Below, piece by piece: positions 62,831 to 64,000 of a DNA stretch of 64,000 nt. Below the pieces are notes generated by a model that was not told where the DNA came from, did no database searches, and worked only from the letters and a program-made list of their open reading frames with translations. Positions within the stretch are counted from its first letter, which is position 1; the number at the start of each line of letters is the position of its first letter. A program made the translations under genes and the position numbers. Location: the NCBI GenBank assembly GCA_039029275.1, contig JBCCGL010000005.1, positions 236,952-300,951 of the forward strand, given 5' to 3'. The DNA comes from JBCCGL01 sp039029275. Its GTDB lineage: Bacteria > Pseudomonadota > Gammaproteobacteria > JBCCGL01.

Positions 62831-63649
62831 ATGAGTATCACGATCGATTTCACAGACAAAACCGTGGTTGTAATCGGCGGTACCAGCGGCATCAATCGCG
62901 GTGTTGCCGAACTATTCGCGAAACACGGCGCCCGGGTCGCTGTGGCAAGCCGCAGCGAAGACAAGGTGAATGACACGGTTGCCTCTCTAAAATCGCTTGG
63001 TCCTGACGCGATGGGATTTTCGGCTGACGTTCGTGATCTCGACGCGATACAAAAGGGGATGGCGCAAGTTCACGCGGCATTCGGCGCGTTCGACGTACTG
63101 GTTTCGGGCGCGGCGGGCAACTTTCCGGCGACGCTGAACGGAATGTCGGCAAATGCGTTTCGCAGCGTGGTAGAGATCGATCTGCTCGGCACATTCCACG
63201 TCATGAAGGCAGGTTTTGAGTATTTGAAAAAACCGGGCGCGAGCGTGATTAACATTTCCGCGCCTCAGGCGTTTTTGCCGATGCACGCGCAGGCGCACGT
63301 GTGCTCGGCCAAAGCCGGTGTCGACATGATCACCCGCACCCTCGCGCTGGAGTGGGGTCGCGACGGCGTGCGCATCAATTCGATTGTGCCCGGCCCGATC
63401 GACGGCACTGAAGGGATGGATCGACTCGCCCCGAACGAAGCGGTGCGCCAACGCGTAGTTGAATCGGTACCGGTAGGTCGCATGGGTTCGCCCGAAGACA
63501 TCGGCAACACCTGCCTGTTTTTGGGTTCGGATCTTGGCAGTTACGTCAGCGGCGCGATACTCCCGGTAGACGGCGGTTGGTCGCAGGCGAGTTGCGGCGA
63601 CATGAGTTCCTACCTTGGCAGTCTGGCGCGAAAAATGGAAAAAGGTTAG
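62831..63649 (+). CDS. 2,4-dienoyl-CoA-reductase-like SDR
   Basis: Short-chain dehydrogenase of 272 residues with cofactor motif VVVIGGTSGINRGVAELF. The usual YxxxK is replaced by AQAHVCSAKAGVDMITR, as in 2,4-dienoyl-CoA reductases (DECR), where the Tyr is absent. PGPIDGTEGMDRL also matches DECR. It probably reduces 2,4-dienoyl-CoA in beta-oxidation of unsaturated fatty acids. A good Shine-Dalgarno (AAGGA) precedes the ATG. Confidence 0.82.
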   Translation: MSITIDFTDKTVVVIGGTSGINRGVAELFAKHGARVAVASRSEDKVNDTVASLKSLGPDAMGFSADVRDLDAIQKGMAQVHAAFGAFDVLVSGAAGNFPATLNGMSANAFRSVVEIDLLGTFHVMKAGFEYLKKPGASVINISAPQAFLPMHAQAHVCSAKAGVDMITRTLALEWGRDGVRINSIVPGPIDGTEGMDRLAPNEAVRQRVVESVPVGRMGSPEDIGNTCLFLGSDLGSYVSGAILPVDGGWSQASCGDMSSYLGSLARKMEKG

Positions 63650-63689
63650 CGCGAAAACGCAGTCAACCGCCCGCCATCAGCAAGCCAGC

Positions 63690-64000
63690 TTACTCTCGCA
63701 AGCGTGCGCGAACCCAATCCTGAAATATCTTGACGTAGTGTTCCTCTGGCATGAGCACGCCCTGTTGAAATGGCAGCGCGTGCAATCCTTGCTGATTTAA
63801 CTCAGACGCTTCGGCATCCTGCACCATCACAAGCTTGGCAAATTCGGTGATGTCGTCGAGATCAAAATTCGGATCGTCCAGAGACTCTTGCGGGAGCAAC
63901 CATTCCACATCGATCTCGGTTTCCTCTGGCCCCCGCGGAATAATCCGCACCGTGCGCATGTAGTCGACGTGCGCCGCGATGAAAACCGATGGCAAGCTGA
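63690..64000 (-). CDS. Rieske oxygenase alpha subunit, C-terminal part
   Basis: Partial gene; the frame continues past the right edge. The C-terminal 100 residues match ring-hydroxylating oxygenase alpha subunits: SVFIAAHVDYMRTVRIIPRGPEETEIDVEWLLP and the tail LNQQGLHALPFQQGVLMPEEHYVKIFQDWVRARL. The Rieske cluster and mononuclear iron site would lie in the missing part. Substrate unknown. Confidence 0.75.
   Translation of the reverse strand, partial: SLPSVFIAAHVDYMRTVRIIPRGPEETEIDVEWLLPQESLDDPNFDLDDITEFAKLVMVQDAEASELNQQGLHALPFQQGVLMPEEHYVKIFQDWVRARLRE

Noticed and set aside
1..64000. tRNA, rRNA, CRISPR, insertion sequence or prophage
   Set aside because: None was recognised by reading the intergenic spaces; a tRNA scan and an IS search would be decisive.

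Overview
The window looks like chromosome from a marine, uncultivated gammaproteobacterium. The reasons are the moderate GC content, a lexA-imuA-imuB-dnaE2 mutagenesis operon behind E. coli-type SOS boxes (CTGT-N8-ACAG, which argues against Alphaproteobacteria), a ppsA/ppsR pair, a YeiE/YeiH-type pair, and a DddP-like M24 protein of the kind known from marine bacteria. No tRNA, rRNA, CRISPR array, insertion sequence or prophage was recognised. Genus-level placement is not possible from the sequence alone.

Layout. 0.1-2.6 kb: queuosine genes queC-queD-queE-queF (minus strand). 2.8-15.3 kb: housekeeping and transport genes, with two trans-sulfuration PLP enzymes, a LysR/YeiH divergent pair, an MFS carrier, a DMT carrier, a PlsB-like acyltransferase, a MalY/PatB C-S lyase and a DmpA-type peptidase. 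15.5-23.5 kb: a more AT-rich block with three GNAT/FemAB-like acyltransferases, HupE plus a DUF4198 protein, an RhtA-like exporter and an asparagine-synthetase homologue without the glutaminase cysteine. 23.7-29.7 kb: SOS mutagenesis operon (lexA, imuA, imuB, dnaE2). 29.8-33.1 kb (plus strand): extradiol dioxygenase, beta-hydroxyacid dehydrogenase, a small membrane protein and an acyl-CoA-dehydrogenase-fold protein lacking both catalytic glutamates (3-sulfinopropionyl-CoA-desulfinase-like).

33.1-43.2 kb is the most unusual region. It is a ten-gene minus-strand array with overlapping or closely spaced genes: beta-hydroxyacid dehydrogenase, class II aldolase, enolase-superfamily enzyme, DddP-like M24 protein, UGSC-family redox protein and its partner, MDR dehydrogenase, two more enolase-superfamily enzymes and a PhyH dioxygenase. 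A LysR regulator is divergent at its head over a 13-bp palindrome. I read it as a catabolic operon for an oxygenated or organosulfur carboxylate; the substrate is unknown. Together with the desulfinase-like gene, the YeiH exporter and three PLP sulfur-amino-acid enzymes it gives the window an organosulfur theme, which is inference.

44.2-64 kb: an orphan GAF-GAF-PAS histidine kinase; a LysR/hydrolase divergent pair over a strong 10-bp dyad; a siderophore-interacting flavoprotein behind a Fur-like box; ppsA and ppsR divergent; a class III cyclase; a CaiB/PrpD pair, RidA and BKACE (beta-keto acid cleavage); then a run of small plus-strand genes, an OsmC protein and a 2,4-dienoyl-CoA-reductase-like SDR. 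The right edge cuts a Rieske-oxygenase alpha subunit. The only gene-free stretch over 300 bp is 20431-20792.
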